Source: Bursaphelenchus xylophilus (lineage: Eukaryota > Nematoda > Chromadorea > Rhabditida > Aphelenchoididae). Taken from it: a DNA stretch of 64,000 nt. Below the pieces are notes generated by a model. The model did not search any database, was not told the DNA's origin, and worked only from the letters and a program-made list of their open reading frames with translations. Where the stretch lies: NCBI GenBank assembly GCA_904066235.2, contig CAJFCV020000003.1, positions 2,294,001-2,358,000 on the forward strand, in the 5' to 3' direction. How positions within the stretch are numbered: the stretch's first letter is position 1; each line of letters starts with the position of its first letter. This document shows, piece after piece, positions 1 to 13,700 of this stretch. The translations under genes were made by a program, and so were the position numbers.

Positions 1-1677
1 AAACAAACCACTTGATGTTCAAGAATTAATTTCCCTCCCAAATGACGTCATCCCCTCAAAACTCATCAGCCGTTAACAGCCCTTACTCTCCAAAAGAACC
101 CAATACTTTGATTATTTAGCAAAATTCCCCGATTGTTTACGGTAATTACTACCTTCTCCGTCAACCAGTAATAGCCTAAATGGCACCCCTGAATTATGTG
201 TTTGTTATTCTCCAATTTGCACGCCTTTTAAAGAACACGTAATTATAAGCACATACGCGAGATCAATCCAAAACCAAGTGGCTATTATACTTTGTAAATG
301 TGGCTGAAAGCAGAAGCCATAATCGATCGTTTTCGGACGTGATTTGAGTTTATGATTGCAGCAAGTTGTGATTTTATGGATTGGAAATTGTTGGAGTAAA
401 CAAAAAAGATTTATTGGCGAGTATTGTGTAGGATCCAGGGTCAAAACATCACAAAATTAACGAAGGTAAAATATGAAAACCGTTAGAATCAAAAATTTTC
501 ACCTTGCACAGTGCAAAACTGACAAAAACAAAATTCCGATCTGTTATCTTTTTTGAACTTGACAAATTTGCGCTGGAATGCGCAACGGGAAAAATTGTTT
601 TCACAGCGACCGAAAAACTCGATCCCATCAAACCTAAGGTAATCTTTGGCGATTTCACGGAATTTTGGAGAAGCGAAAATTGAAAGTGGAATTAGGAAAA
701 ACTGTAAAACAAGAGTAAATAATATTAACTTGGGTGGGGATTTGATGTTGTCATACTACAAAGATTGATTTTAATGTGCTATGAAGGGGAAGGTTAAAAA
801 ATTGCTGATAATCGCAAGATTATTAGAGTACAGGGCTTTAATAGTTTATATTAGACCATAAAGAATGAGTTATATAGTAAATTTACATCCATTTCCTCAT
901 TATTTGAAACTTTATTATATCAGGCAATAATAAAGTTTCAAATAACGGCGATTTGGATGTTATGGATATCATTTTAGACCTAGATTACATAACTTTGCCG
1001 CTAAAGGCCTATTTTTTGATAGCTTCCCAATGCCGCTAGAAAATATAACATAGCTACCAAAAACTAATATTATTGTAGGGAAACCCCTTTCGTTTGAATA
1101 TTGAGGAAATAGAAAGTGAATACCGAGGCGAAGGTAATTACCGCTCCCTCAACAAAACCTCAGCTGAACTCCTGCCCTCGGAATAATTAACAACAACAAT
1201 TCGAAGATGAGCAATTCTAGTACTAAATATGAGGAAGTGGGAGAACCTAAAACCCAAGCCCTTATGAATTTTTGTCGCCCGTTTTGATTGATAAAAAGCG
1301 AACACCTCCAAAATATCATAAAAACCAAGGTTCTCGGAAATGGCAGGAAGGTCGATCAAAAAGCCGTCTTGAAAAATGGCTTCAGATTGTGGTCGGCGAA
1401 GAAAAAACGAGAATGTTTCTGACCAAAGACCCCAGAATTGGGCTAAACGAACCGTTTGCAATCGACCAAATGGTCATTAGAGTGCACAAAATACGAATGA
1501 AATCTTTGTAAAGGGACTAAAGAGGTCAAAATTGTGCTCTTTATGGGAATTAGTTGTTTTGAGAATGCTTTGGCAAAAAAACTGTGGTGAGGATCGCTGA
1601 AATTGTTTGTTATAAGCAGGAGGTTTTGTAAGGAGGCTTTATTGCGAAGAAAGTTTCGAAATACGTCGTATGTAATA

Positions 1678-1915
1678 CAGTGGGGGACCTGATCCAGTGG
1701 CAAAAAACGTACCATTTTGCATCCGGGAAGTGTCAAAAATGTGGCAAAATGCTTCCCTCTCCAAGTGAAAAAACTTCATTTTGAAGGGCGCGCCCTTTTT
1801 TTCCGCGAAAAGAGAAGTTTTTTCACATGGAGAGGGAGGTATTTTGCCACATTTTTGATACTTCTTGGATGCAAAATGGTACCTCTTTTGCCACTGGTTC
1901 ACGTCCCCCACGGTA
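1678..1915. mobile_element. TA-flanked MITE with long terminal inverted repeats, copy 1
   Basis: The element begins CAGTGGGGGACCTGATCC and its 3' end is the reverse complement of that start (ACGTCCCCCACGG). The two arms run inward for about 100 bp each, through a TTTTGCATCCGGGAAG-type block, to a GC-richer centre (GGGCGCGCCC). It lies next to TA at 1676-1677 and near 1920, fitting a Tc1/mariner-type TA target. It codes for nothing. Six relatives with the same architecture occur in the window. Confidence 0.85.
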
Positions 1916-2502
1916 ACTGTACATAACGAACTTTTCCCGCGACCCCTGCTGCAATTTCAGGTCAAAGAAAGTTTCGAAGGCGCTCTGCCCTATAACAAAT
2001 CATGTTTTTGATCTCTTTGGTCGCTTCTACAAGCTATAATCGTATTGTAAAGACTATTTGTAAAGACTTGATGACCATTTGCCCGATTGTAAACGTTTTT
2101 TTGGTTTGTTTCTAGCGTCCGAAGTCAAAGGCTCGCTGTAAGGCTATATCTATGATTTACTAGGCCTTTCAGAGGAGTATAAACGCTTGCTAACTGTCTA
2201 CTACAATATAAAATACCTTTTCGCTGAAAACCCCTCTGAAATCGAGGAAATTAGTAATCTAAAAGTTGTTAGTTTACCCATTTGACGTAAGAAAAAACAG
2301 TTTCTCAACGTCCTTTAAACGGGATGATTGAACCAATAATAAAAAAGTCGTCAAGGAAATAAAAACCTCGAAGGGTTTTGGGGTGAACCGCAACCAAACT
2401 TCCATTCGTCAATTGAGATTGGGATGTCTAGAAAAACGATCGAAACATAGAGGATAAGACACGGTTCTAGCTTGTTTATTCGGAAAAACAAGCGTGAATG
2501 TA

Positions 2503-2728
2503 CAGTGAGGGACCTGATCCAGTGGCAAAAAGTTTATCTTTTGGCATCAGGGAGGTATCAAAAATGTCTCAAAATGCTTCCCTCCCCAAGTGAAAAAACT
2601 TCTTTTTGAAGGGCGCGCTTTTGAAATCTGAGTTTTTTCACTTGGAGAGGGAAGCATTTTGCCACATTCTCGATACTTCCCGGATGCAAAATGGTACCTT
2701 TTTTGCCACTGGATCATGTCCCTCACCG
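2503..2728. mobile_element. TA-flanked MITE, copy 2
   Basis: Same family as the copy at 1678. The left end reads TACAGTGAGGGACC and the right end GTCCCTCACCGTA, with long inverted arms and a GGGCGCGC centre. The G-to-A change in the left end is matched by a compensating change in the right end, so the terminal pairing is preserved. Confidence 0.85.
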
Positions 2729-3529
2729 TAATAATACTTCTTTTGAAGGACAAATTTAATAGGTATAGTCAAATTAAGCTGAAAAAATCGGTTTTCCCGT
2801 TTTCCAAAGGTTTAAAAAGATTTATGGAGTAGTTTAGGTAGCGTTCTAATGTCATAGAGGGCTTTTTCAAGTCAATTTATCATTAAATTTTTATGTTGTT
2901 TATCAAAAAAGGTCAAACGTTTGATGAGATTTGCTTCATTTTCCCCAAATTTGATTTCAAAAAGTCCAAAAAAGCCCATCAGTCTCAAAAACTTCCCACA
3001 GAACCCTTTGAAAACTTCAATGCCGGCCGACTTGAAACACCCGTTTTTCTCAACGTTCCCTTCCATTTCCGTGTCACGGAACCACACCCAACCGCCGGGG
3101 GAATCGTTCATCTTTTTCTACCAAGTTGTAAATTGAAAATTGGACCTAGAAGATTGTAAAATCCTCATGAGTTGAGAACTTGGGACTTGCAGATTGTAAA
3201 ACACTAAACCCGCGCTAATTCAAAGGGATTTTTATGGGTTTGTGGAAGTTTGACGTGAATAACAAGGAAATTTATGAGGTTTTCATTGTAGATGGTGAGC
3301 TGTAAATAAGGTTGGGTCTAATCTAGAGCTTTTGGAGAAGATTGGAAACACGTTCTAAAAAATTCAAGAGTGCAAACGTGGGGTTTTCATCAATAGACCC
3401 TGTTCAGAGGCTTACACGGGTAGTGTAAATAGTAAGTTGAAGCAAAATTGACCTTGTTTGAGGCTTTGGGAGTAAAGCTTCGTAAAGCTTCCAAATTTCC
3501 GTTAAAAATCAACATCTTCTTGTTGCATA

Positions 3530-3755
3530 CAGTGGGGGATCTGATCCAGTGGCAAAAAACTTACCATTTTTGCATCCGGGAAGTATCAAAAATGTGACAA
3601 AATGCTTCCCTCTCCAAGTGAAAAAACTTCGTTTTGAAGGGTGCGTCCTTTACTTCACACAAATCACTTGGACAGGGAAGCATTTTGCCACATTTTTGAT
3701 ACTTCTCGGATGGAAAATGGTACGTTTTTTGCCATTGGATCAGATCTCCCACTGC
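3530..3755. mobile_element. TA-flanked MITE, copy 3
   Basis: Starts TACAGTGGGGGATC and ends GATCTCCCACTG. The arms contain the family block TTTTGCATCCGGGAAGTATC and its complement. The central region is shorter than in the other copies and lacks the perfect GGGCGCGCCC core. Confidence 0.83.
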
Positions 3756-5577
3756 AGTTGATAAAGTAAGAATATAAAAAACTTATAGCTGCTAAATTGA
3801 GTAAACTTGGGCCAAAAATACCCGCTATAGACTACTTATAATAAAAATTTGTCGGAAAATTTGTCTTGCAACCCAGTCCGGCAACAACGCACAAATAAAC
3901 ACATAAACTTGTCATTTTCAGACTTATTTATCAGCCGTTTTGCTGAAGGAAACAGTCTTACAGCAATACGATCCATTGTAAACTACCTATTGTAAACTGA
4001 CAGTCTATATTTTGCAATCTCTCATCATAAAAATGGCGTTTACAAAGCAAAGAACCGTAATTTCCCAGTTGTGTCATCATAAAATGTGTTTTGAAAGTTT
4101 TTCATCTGTTTACAAACTATTACTTGAATTCTTATTTACTTCCTTAAAAACTGACCTGAGAATTCCGAACTTATTACAACTGATAATGTCAACTGACCCA
4201 GGTTGGTAGTTATTGATCAAAGCGACGCAAGAATAGAAGCGAAAAAACACTCGAAATTGATGTAAAAGCTCACTAATTACTGAATGAAAACCAAAACAAA
4301 CCCTTCCATTTCTCGGTATGAAGAAGGGTACAAGGTTTGTCTTGAGAATTTTGGTTTCTGCGGCAGAAGTTAGAAAGGGGAAGACTTGACATATTGGGTC
4401 AAATGTTACTTTTTTGAGAAAGAGTTTGTTAGAAAGCTGTAAAGTTAGGGCGTGGTAGAAAACTGTAAAATTAGAACTTGGATAATGTAAAATTCGAGAA
4501 GAAAGCTTGAAATAAGTTTTTGATAACTTGAATTGATGAAAAATTTTGGGACAAGTGTTTCACTCGGCATAAAACTGTGAATTTCGAAGTGAAGCAGGGT
4601 AAATTGAAAGTAATTAGGGCTAGACACCATGGATATTTCACTTCATAAGCCTACAAATCCCATGATCCCGGCTGTAGAATTCCACCAGAATTCGGAGAAA
4701 GCCCCGTCGAACGCCCACGGCGTTCCGAAGTGTCAAAACTAGACAATGCGGCGTCGCACCGTGTTGATACGGCGAATTAAGAAAAAAGGCGGGGTAAATA
4801 GCTAGCAGAACCTTCAAGAACAGCGCTAGGGAAAAAGTTAATCATGCGGTGGAATTCCGGGTAAACAAATTACGAAATGAGGTGGTAATTAACTGAAAGA
4901 TGGAGATTTTGATGGCATAGGGAATCTTTGATTTCAATAATGCGGTCGTCTGATATGGCGTATTTTAAAAAGATTTTAGTAGTCGATTAGAGTATTTTGC
5001 ACTGATCATGCGCTAAAATTGTTGTTTTGAGGGCAATTTGGAACAGAGGGGAAGACATGACTCATTGGGTCAACTGTTTTACTCGGCGGAAAATGGTGGA
5101 ATAATTGGCAAAAACGGTGCATAAAAAGAAAGAATGGCAAACAATGAGGAACGAAGCTCGTCTTCTAGTAAATTTTTTTAATAAATCACAATTTTACATC
5201 AATTTTAATAGTACTCAATAGAGAGTTTATTATATCATTTTATAACCCAATACAATGTCGCTTGACATAGATTGATGATATCGCCGCTGAAAATGGCTTC
5301 CTCGAACACCCGATCGCTACTGATCCAATGCCTTCTCCTTGTTATAATCCCTTTACTCCAAATTCCTTTAACGGTCAAATGACTGCGTCGAAATTACCAA
5401 CGCAAAAAGAACTCGTTTTAGCACTTGAATCCCAAATATTTTTGTAGAAGGTTGGAAATGAAACTGTAATGAGATTAGATCGGCTGCAAATTAGAGCAGG
5501 GGCAGCTCGCTAAGATGATTTTTATTTTGCACAGTGCAAATAGAAAATTGAAAAAGGCTGGTAATATGTATAGTATA

Positions 5578-6971
5578 TACTTCACGAAATGATAGACGCA
5601 CCCTGTTTTTAGCGATTATGTTCCTTGTACTAAATGATATCGAATAATGTTCAACAGATGAAATGTGACAAATTAATCGAGAAATCATGTCCCGTAGCGA
5701 TTTTGGAACAAAATTTTGCCTTGACTGAGATATGACATTTTTTAGACTTTTTTGGGGTCCACAGAATGATAGACGCAATTAAGTAATTTTTCGTTTATTT
5801 AAAAGAACTTTGAGTCAACCTGCTCTTATTGCACTTCCCCGTGTTCTCTGCAGTATTACAAGGGTTATTACATTGATATCCGGCGTACTTTATCCACGCA
5901 TTGGTCTTATGAGCCATCTCCAACCTTGTACATGAGGTAAACATTCGTTTTGAAAAAAAAATTAGGTTGGGCTGTTTTCTTGGGCAAAAAACTAGCTAAT
6001 ACTGTTAGATTATACGTGTAAATCTCGCTAATGGGAAAAAACAGCTTGTTCAAAGATCTCGGGTATTTTCTTGGCTTATAATCTTCAGCAAGTAGCTACC
6101 GTAATACATTTAGACCCCCCAAATACCAAGACGAATGAACGGATTGGCAAAATTTGACTTGCGAATTCGAATTCAGCATGCCTGATAACGTAATGCTGCA
6201 CTCATCAGCCGTTAGAGAACAAATTGGGTCTGTAAACTCTTTCTAAAAAAAAGTTCACAAAAATAGGCATATTTTGGCCTATTTTTACACGTTTATATTT
6301 TAACTAATCATCTGCGGCACATAGTACATTTAAGCAAGCAATAAGTTGCTGTTATAGGTTTTTTAACATGCTGAGTTTGATTTTCTGAGCAAAAAGTTGC
6401 CATCGATGGAAATTTTCTGTACCCTTAGGGCCTTTGAAGGTTACTGTAGATGGTCTACGGTAATTTAATGGTCGATTAAACGACTTCAAACGGATCGGTA
6501 TTGGTTTATTTTATATCTTATATTTGCTACAAGTAATCTAAAATGGTTTAAGATGGTTTTTTGGCGAAAGCAAAATCGTTAATCAAATTTTTTTTTCAAA
6601 CGAATTTTTACTTCATGTACAAGGTCGGAAATGGCTCATAAGGCAACTGCGTCGATGAAGTACGACGGATATAAATGTAATCACCTTTCTAATACTGCAG
6701 AGAACACGGGGAAGTGCAATAAGAGCAGGTTGACTCAAAGTTCTTTTAAATAAACGCAAAATTACTTAATTGCGTCTATCATTCTGTGGACCCCAAAAAA
6801 GTCAAAAAAATGTCATATCTCAGTCAAGGCAAAATTTTGTTCCAAAATCGCTACGGGACATGATTTCTCGTTTAATTTGTCACATTTCATCTGTTGAACA
6901 TTATTCGATATCATTTAGTACAAGGAAGATAATCGCTAAAAACAGGGTGCGTCTATCATTTCGTGGAGCAG
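5578..6971. mobile_element. 1.4 kb foldback element with TGATAGACGCA ends
   Basis: The left arm begins with CACGAAATGATAGACGCACC and the right arm ends with its reverse complement, both next to TA. The arms pair for roughly 400 bp each around a loop at about 6000-6580. A second internal copy of the AATGATAGACGCA word lies at about 5765 and, inverted, at 6765, so the element is a palindrome within a palindrome. I see no transposase, and open frames inside the arms are mirror copies of each other. Probably a non-autonomous DNA transposon, perhaps Tc1/mariner-related given the TA flanks. Confidence 0.75.
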
Positions 6972-7383
6972 TATAGAGTGAATTATATCCCGATGTGACC
7001 AGAATGAACGATTAGTTGAACTCAGAAATAAGTACTCCCTAAAAGAGTGACCTTTACAGTATTTACGGCAACTTTACAAGCCTGTGCCACTCGAAAATCC
7101 ATAAACTTTAGCGCTCGTAAATATCGGACCGGGTGGTCTTCGCCGCTAGAGCTCTTTGCATACAAGTTTTTCGAACGTTTTTATTGACTTCCAATTTGTG
7201 CGATTTGAAACATTCTACAACGTCTACGAAGGATTTATTGATGTCGAAAACGAACGAAACTTGGGAAAATGCATGTAAAGGGAAGTGAAATGTGTGGAAA
7301 GGAGAAGTATAACTTGTATCCGTCATAAAACACGCAAAAACAACGAATGCCACAGGCAGTTTGACGAAATTAGACAGAGGGGA

Positions 7384-7419
7384 ACACTTGACTCAAGATG
7401 GGTCAAGTGTTTCTCTGTG
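7384..7419. repeat. Dispersed short hairpin (ACTTGACNC family)
   Basis: An inverted pair, ACACTTGACTCAAG and GGGTCAAGTGT, separated by a few bases and bounded by purine-rich GGGGAA and TTTCTCT. Related hairpins or half-sites occur at about 4385, 5055, 21930, 22390, 22550, 23866, 24345, 24480, 24620, 27110 and 27270. Confidence 0.6.
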
Positions 7420-7704
7420 CCCAAAATGTTGGGTTTTAGTGGAAAAATTGTTGCTGAAAGACAGAAACGGTACTCGCTATGATTTACAATGAAAATTGCC
7501 GTTCAATTTTTGTGGAAACAGCAAAAAAATATCGAAAAATAAAAGAATATTGTATGATGTTTTTTTTGATAATTCTTCTACTGTTGTTCGAGTTCTGAGA
7601 GATCATTCCTATTGAGGAAATTCAAAATGAATGTCGATAACATTATTTACAACCTCAAATAACAGAAATTTCATTTCTTCGCAATTAATCGCCTCAATTT
7701 TCAG

Positions 7705-10700
7705 ACCACAAACGCCTCGAACAGACCCTCGACTCATGCTCATTATGTCTGGAATCGCGTTGCTTCGACAAATTGACCGTTGTGGCCGTGGGTTTCAAGG
7801 TAAGAGGGATCCGGGGTAATTAATTGTGAAGGGCGAGGAATGCAGCCGCCGCTTCCAAAAATGAAACAGACTCAAGGTTAAAGGGGGAATTTTTTTTGCA
7901 AACACAGGATTAATTACTGGTAATTTACTAGAAAATCGATATGTAATAAGAAAAGGAGGGGTTTGAAAGGCATTGAGAAGGTTTAGGAAGAAGAATGAAA
8001 ATTTTGGAAATGTTATATTGTAGTAGACAAGTTGAAGATCAGATTTTGAAATTTGAAAAATTTAGGGCGCAGATTATTAAAACCTCTGATAAAAACACGA
8101 TTACCGCATAATAAGGAGGACATTACACTTCTTGGGAATCAAAAATTGACCTGATATTGTAGTAGGCAAGAATTTTTGTCTTTTGTTTTTTGCGGCTTTT
8201 GATGAATTTTTTGTAAAGTTAAATACCATCAGGTAAATAAAAAACCAGAATGTTATTTTATGGATCGTATTTTAAAAAATCGGTCAAGATTTTTCAGTTT
8301 TTCTTAAAATTTTTCCAATTTTAAAATCTTGATGAAAATTTGATTGACGCTACCGAAACAACCTTGAATTCCGCCAAAATCTGTGACAGATTTCTCATTT
8401 TACATCATAGGAAGTGTAAAAGGAATTTTGTTTGGAAGAGAGAGACTGAATGGCGCCAGTCCGTAATAACCGGGAAGTTGATTGCCACCCAAAAAAATGG
8501 CTGCAAAATGTTGGAAAACATCGACGAAATGAGAAAAACTGGGATCAATAAACAGTAAAGATAATAAAATTACATTGTTTGGCGTCATTTACCCGCTAAT
8601 TTTGGTTTTTAGCTTCAAAAACATAATTTTGGCTGTTAAAATTCATTTTAAATGTCCATAGCTACTGCAATGTCAAGTTTTACCTTCATTATTGCCGATT
8701 AGTCTTATTTGCAGCTATTTTTTGACCTAGAAATCGATCAATTTTGCACTGAACACATGACTTTCATAGCCATCATCACCAAAAATTGAGTTGACGATGG
8801 ATTTCTCCCAAAATACATCATGTTCACCGAGAAAACTTCCGTTAAATACGGTAAAAAGAATGTCGAACGGCGATATTCACGAATTTTCATTGATGAAAGA
8901 CGGAAAGTGAGGTTTGATCGCTAATTTGTTGCACTTTTGTGGGTGAGAAGAAAATGGTCGAAACTTCAGAATAAAACTTTGTGAAAACTCGCTTTCAAAT
9001 TCAAAAGAACAACATTTATGATTTTTGTGCGATTATACGAATTTAAGTGAAGCTGTGATGGCTAACTTGTTGTTCTTTTGAATTTGAAAGCGAGTTTTCA
9101 CAAAGCTTTATTCTGAAGTTTCGACCATTTTCTTCTTACCCACAAAAGTGCAACAAATTAGCGATCAAACCCCACTTTCCGTCATATCATCAATCAAAAT
9201 TCGTGAATATCGCCGTTCGACATTCTTTTTACCGTATTCAACGGAAGCTTTCTCGGTGAACATGATGTATTTTCGGGGGAAATCCATCGTCAACACGGTT
9301 TTTGGTGTGATTGCTATGAAAGTCATGTGTTCAGTGCAAAATTGATCGATTTCTAGGTGAAAAAAACAACTGCAAGTAAGATTAATGGGCGATAATGAAG
9401 GTTAAATTGACATTGCAGTAGCTATGGACATTTAGAATGAGTTTTAGCAGCCAAAATTGTGTTTTTGAAGATAAAAACCAAAATTTGCGGGTAAAATACG
9501 GCAAACATTGCAATGTGAAAATTGATGGTTTTTAGGTGAAAAAAAACTGCAAGTAAGGTTAACGGGCGATAACAAAGGTAAAATTTGATAGAATGCGAGA
9601 TAAAACAAGGGGATTTGATAATTTATTCGTAAATGGCGGTCATTTGCGTTTCGAATTTTCCATCTCAATCGCCTCTCTGAGCTTGCGATAAGACATTTTT
9701 TGCATATCCGGCAATTTCGAGATCAATTTGTGGAGTTGGGCGAGGAATTTGCGAGGGGTTTCATCCTTGATGTACCTCTCCAAATGGTCCGCAACCAGTT
9801 TTTCCTCCAGCAAGTCCACTTTTAGTTGATAAATGAGCGTTCTCTGAAGGAATTGAGCAATAAAATGCAAATTACAGTAGGAAGGTTAATCAAAAAGCCA
9901 AATTACATCAGTTTCGGACTTCCAAATCGGCAAATGCCTGTTGAAAATGAATAAAAGCACAAAAAACCAGCTCATCATGTCATCGAAATGCGTCCTCTCC
10001 AACTTCAAATGAGCGGTGGGACTGCAGAAAACGGGATTCCCGAAGAATGGGATTCGTGGCCGAGGGGACTTTGGCGGGATTCTGGCCAGCCCAAAATGCG
10101 TAATCATGATCTTTGAGCCACTGAAATCGTAGCGAAAACTGGCCGGTTTGATATCGCGATGTACGATATTGGAAAATAGAAGATCTTCCATGCATTGAAA
10201 AGTCAGAGACACCAAGATTAACTGCTCTTCCAAAATCAGGCGTCCGCTGAGAACATTCTTCTCAATCGATGGGCCAAGCTGAAAAAGTCAATAGGGGTAC
10301 AGTGGCGGACCTGATCAAGTGGCAAAAAACATACCATTTTGCATCTGGGAAGTATCAAAAATGTGGCAAAATGCTTCCTTCTGCAAGTGAAAAAACTCCG
10401 ATTTCAAAAGCTCTTTTTGTGAGGGAAAGGGCGCGCCCTTGAAAACGAAGTTTTTTCACTTGGAGATGGAAGCATTTTGCCACATTTTTGATACTTCGGA
10501 TGCAAAATGGTACGTTTTCTTGCCAATGGATCAGGGGCCTGTTTCATCAACGAAAAATAAATAAAATAAACGAAAGGGAAAGCGAGAGAACACCCAAAAC
10601 ACGTTTCGAAGCGAGAGGGTCGCGACAGATTAGTAGAGACCATCTATAGAGCGGCGCATTTATCACAGCGATCGGAGTGACTTTTTACGTCCAAAACGGG

Positions 10701-13700
10701 GGGTTCTCAGCAGTAATCAGTGGATAACTCGGCTCCCGGTGGTCGTAGAATCACCCTTCCAAAAACCAAATAAAGCTATTCCTTAGAGCTACGTGATATC
10801 CAAATTTCATATTTATACTTCAAAAAATGAACTCAGTAGACACCTAGTAGATCGTAGTATTCAACTTTTTTGACGTTTTTTCTGAAAAACGTTATTATTT
10901 CAGTCAATTTTTAACATAATGGGATAAAATTGGTACCAGTCGATAGCCAAACGTTTACTCTACAAAACTTTTTTAGAGGGGCGGTTTATTTCAAAAAATG
11001 AACTCGGTAGACACCTAGTAGATCACAGTATTTACGATTTTTTTACGTTTTTCGGGAAAAAACTTTGTTTTTCACTCAGTCTTTAACATAATGGGATAAA
11101 ATTAGTACCAGTCGATAGCCCAACGTCTAATCTATAAAAAATTTTTAGAGGGGCGGCTTCTTTTGCCCTGTGGCCTGCGAAACGTCTATGTTTACTGTCA
11201 TGAACCACCGTTTTTGACACAAAAAACCATCGCGTTTCGAGGGCCCTTTTCCTCTCTTTTGGTTTTTTCGGAAACGATCGAAGGACTTTTTACGCAAATA
11301 GAAGACATCGTCTCACGAAATTGAACGTTTCGCAGGCCACAGGGCAAAAGAAGCCGCCCCTCTAAAAATTTTTTATAGATTAGACGTTGGGCTATCGACT
11401 GGTACTAATTTTATCCCATTATGTTAAAGACTGAGTGAAAAACAAAGGTTTTTTTCGAAAAAACGTAAAAAAAGCGTAAATACTGTGATCTACTAGGTGT
11501 CTACCGAGTTCATTTTTTGAAGTAAACCGCCCCTCTAAAAAAGTTTTGTAGAGTAAACGTTTGGCTATCGACTGGTACCAATTTTATCCCATTATGTTAA
11601 AAATTGACTGAAATAATAACGTTTTTCACAAGGAAAGTACTTTTATGGGGGCTCCTACTTTTTGACGGGACATATCTCAAAAAATCAGAAAAAATGTGCT
11701 GATCAAGGATATATAAATCTTAGCTGCCCATTTTGGGTTTTTAGGGGTGAAAATGCCCAAAAACTGGCTTAATTTCCCTAAAAAAGGCGCAGGCATTCGA
11801 AACGATAAAAAGCGCATTCGGTCTCTTCCTTCGGAAGAGAGCGGTGTGGCCGAGTGGCTAGTGCCGCAGCCTGGGAATCAAGAGGGGGAACGCCGCACGG
11901 GTTCGATCTCCCTTTTGGGCCGAATCAACTATTTTTGAAGATGATGGTCGGAAAAATAAATTTTTGTGCCAGGACTGAATGATTACGTCTTAGAAGCTCA
12001 ATAAACATCATTTTAAGCCCAAATAAAAATTGTAAACCCGTGAAAAATTGAGCGAAAAGGGGTTCATATGGGACTTTAAGTCAACTTCCGCTTGAGTTTT
12101 CACCCCTAAAAACCTAAAATGGGCAGCTAAGATTTATATATCCTTGATCAGCACATTTTTTCTGATTTTTTGAGATATGTCCCGTCAAAAAGTAGGAGCC
12201 CCCATAAAAGTACTTTCCTTGTCAGAAAAAAACGTCAAAAAAGTTGAATACTACGATCTACTAGGTGTCTACTGAGTTCATTTTTTGAAGTATAAATATG
12301 AAATTTGGATATCACGTAGCTCTAAGGAATAGCTTTATTTGGTTTTTGGAAGGGTGATTCTACGACCACCGGGAGCCGAGTTATCCACTGATTACTGCTG
12401 AGAACCCCCCCGTTTTGGACGTAAAAAGTCACTCCGATCGCTGTGATAAATGCGCCGCTCTATAGATGGTCTCTACTAATCTGTCGCGACCCTCTCGCTT
12501 CGAAACGTGTTTTGGGTGTTCTCTCGCTTTCCCTTTCGTTTATTTTATTTATTTTTCGTTGATGAAACAGGCCCCAGGTCCTTTAGAACTGCGCGGGAAA
12601 ATTGGGGGTTTTTGAAAGATTTTCACAAGATTTTGAGTGAATTTTTTCTGTTACAGTAATCCACAAAGTTAATTAGAACCTAAAAAAGGTAATAAAATTC
12701 CTTTCATTATTTTTTTAAACCCATAAAAGGCCAGTTTTGGTTAAAAAATTGTAAAAAAAATCCAAAAATTTAGGGTTACTGTAACAAAAATAAAAGCGGG
12801 TTTAAGACTCTTACCCTTGCCACCACCAACAATCGGAAATTGAGCGCGTTGAGATGCGCGGTGCTGATAAAGTCCTGAATTGTCCCGCGCATTTGATATT
12901 TATGGCCTTGTCGCATCACTGCAGCGATGGCCTGAATACGAAAATTTTTAATTTCGATATAAGCAATTCATTCCACTTACATCGATTCTGTTCAGTCCGC
13001 ATTCCATATCCTCGTATTGCACGGTGCACATTTGTCCTGCCATGTCCAAGTCGAACTCTCCGAAAGTTTTGTCGAAAACCCTGGCCGGAAAAGAGACTCC
13101 AATGTTTTTGAAGGTGGTGAAGAGGCCTTCGGCAGGCCTCGGAGGGCCTACCAAAGGTTTGTGGGGGATTTCTGCCTCGAGGCATTCGACTTCGTTCTGC
13201 GCGAAGATTGCGTCAATGTTGTCAGGGCTTTTGAGCAGAGAGGTGATGGTATCCTGTAAAGAATGTGGGTGGTGTTTGGAGGTTTCTTGTATGGCAGAAA
13301 GACAAAAAGTTTGCTTATAATGGAAGGCTTTGTTGTTCACAGGTCTATTTTGAACCTGTGAACAACAAAGCTTTCCGTTATAAACAAATTTTTTATTGTT
13401 TATGTGATTTGCGGCGTGTTAAAGTCGCCAAAACGTCCAGAAAAGTACAGTTGGAGACCTGTTCCAGTGGCAAAAAACGTACTATTGTGGATCCGGGAAG
13501 TATCAAAAAATGTGGCAAAATGCCTCCCTCTCCAGCTAAAAAAGCTCCGTTTCGAAGGGCGCGCCCTTTTTCTTCACAAAAAGAGCGGGTGCGCATTTGA
13601 AATCGGAGTTTTTTCACTTGCAGAGGGAGGTATTTTGCCACATTTTTTTGATACTTCCTGGATACAAAATGGTACGTTTTTTGCCACTGGGTCAGGTCCC

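Larger units (their letters stand above)
1..5577. other. Intergenic or intronic region without recognisable exons
   Basis: I see no conserved protein in any frame here. Since the CWF19L2-like gene starts mid-protein at 7705, its missing 5' exons should lie here or before the window, but none could be identified. The region holds three MITE copies (listed separately), one dispersed hairpin of the ACTTGACC/GGGTCAAGT type near 4385-4410, and a GC-richer patch at about 4629-4745 with a 38-codon open frame starting at 4629 that matches nothing I know. The rest is AT-rich sequence with scattered short words such as CTACTACAATAT (about 2200). Confidence 0.5.
10535..12574. mobile_element. 2 kb foldback element with GGGCCTGTTTCATC ends
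   Basis: The ends are GGGCCTGTTTCATCAACG and its exact reverse complement, and the arms stay complementary for hundreds of bases. The element is inserted in a MITE and flanked by a 3-bp duplication, CAG, at 10532-10534 and 12575-12577. Without the inner insertion (11629-12221) it would be about 1.44 kb with its centre near 11257, where CCTGTGGCCTGCGAAACGT faces its complement. The GGGCC-type ends and 3-bp duplication recall PIF/Harbinger elements, but the target is not TWA, so the class is uncertain. Confidence 0.75.
10300..12583. mobile_element. TA-flanked MITE, copy 4, split by a nested palindrome
   Basis: The left end (TACAGTGGCGGACCTGATC) and most of both arms are at 10298-10534. The right terminal few bases (GGTCC) continue at 12578, after a 2 kb insertion. 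The copy lies in the intron between exons 5 and 6 of the pseudokinase gene. Confidence 0.75.

Noticed and set aside
10535..10545. CTGTTTCA resembling the worm piRNA upstream motif
   Set aside because: It is part of the terminal inverted repeat of the GGGCCTG palindrome and appears once per end; no cluster of such motifs was seen.
11841..11927. Functional tRNA-Ser gene
   Set aside because: A and B boxes are good, but the acceptor ends do not pair and the anticodon arm cannot form; treated as tRNA-like.
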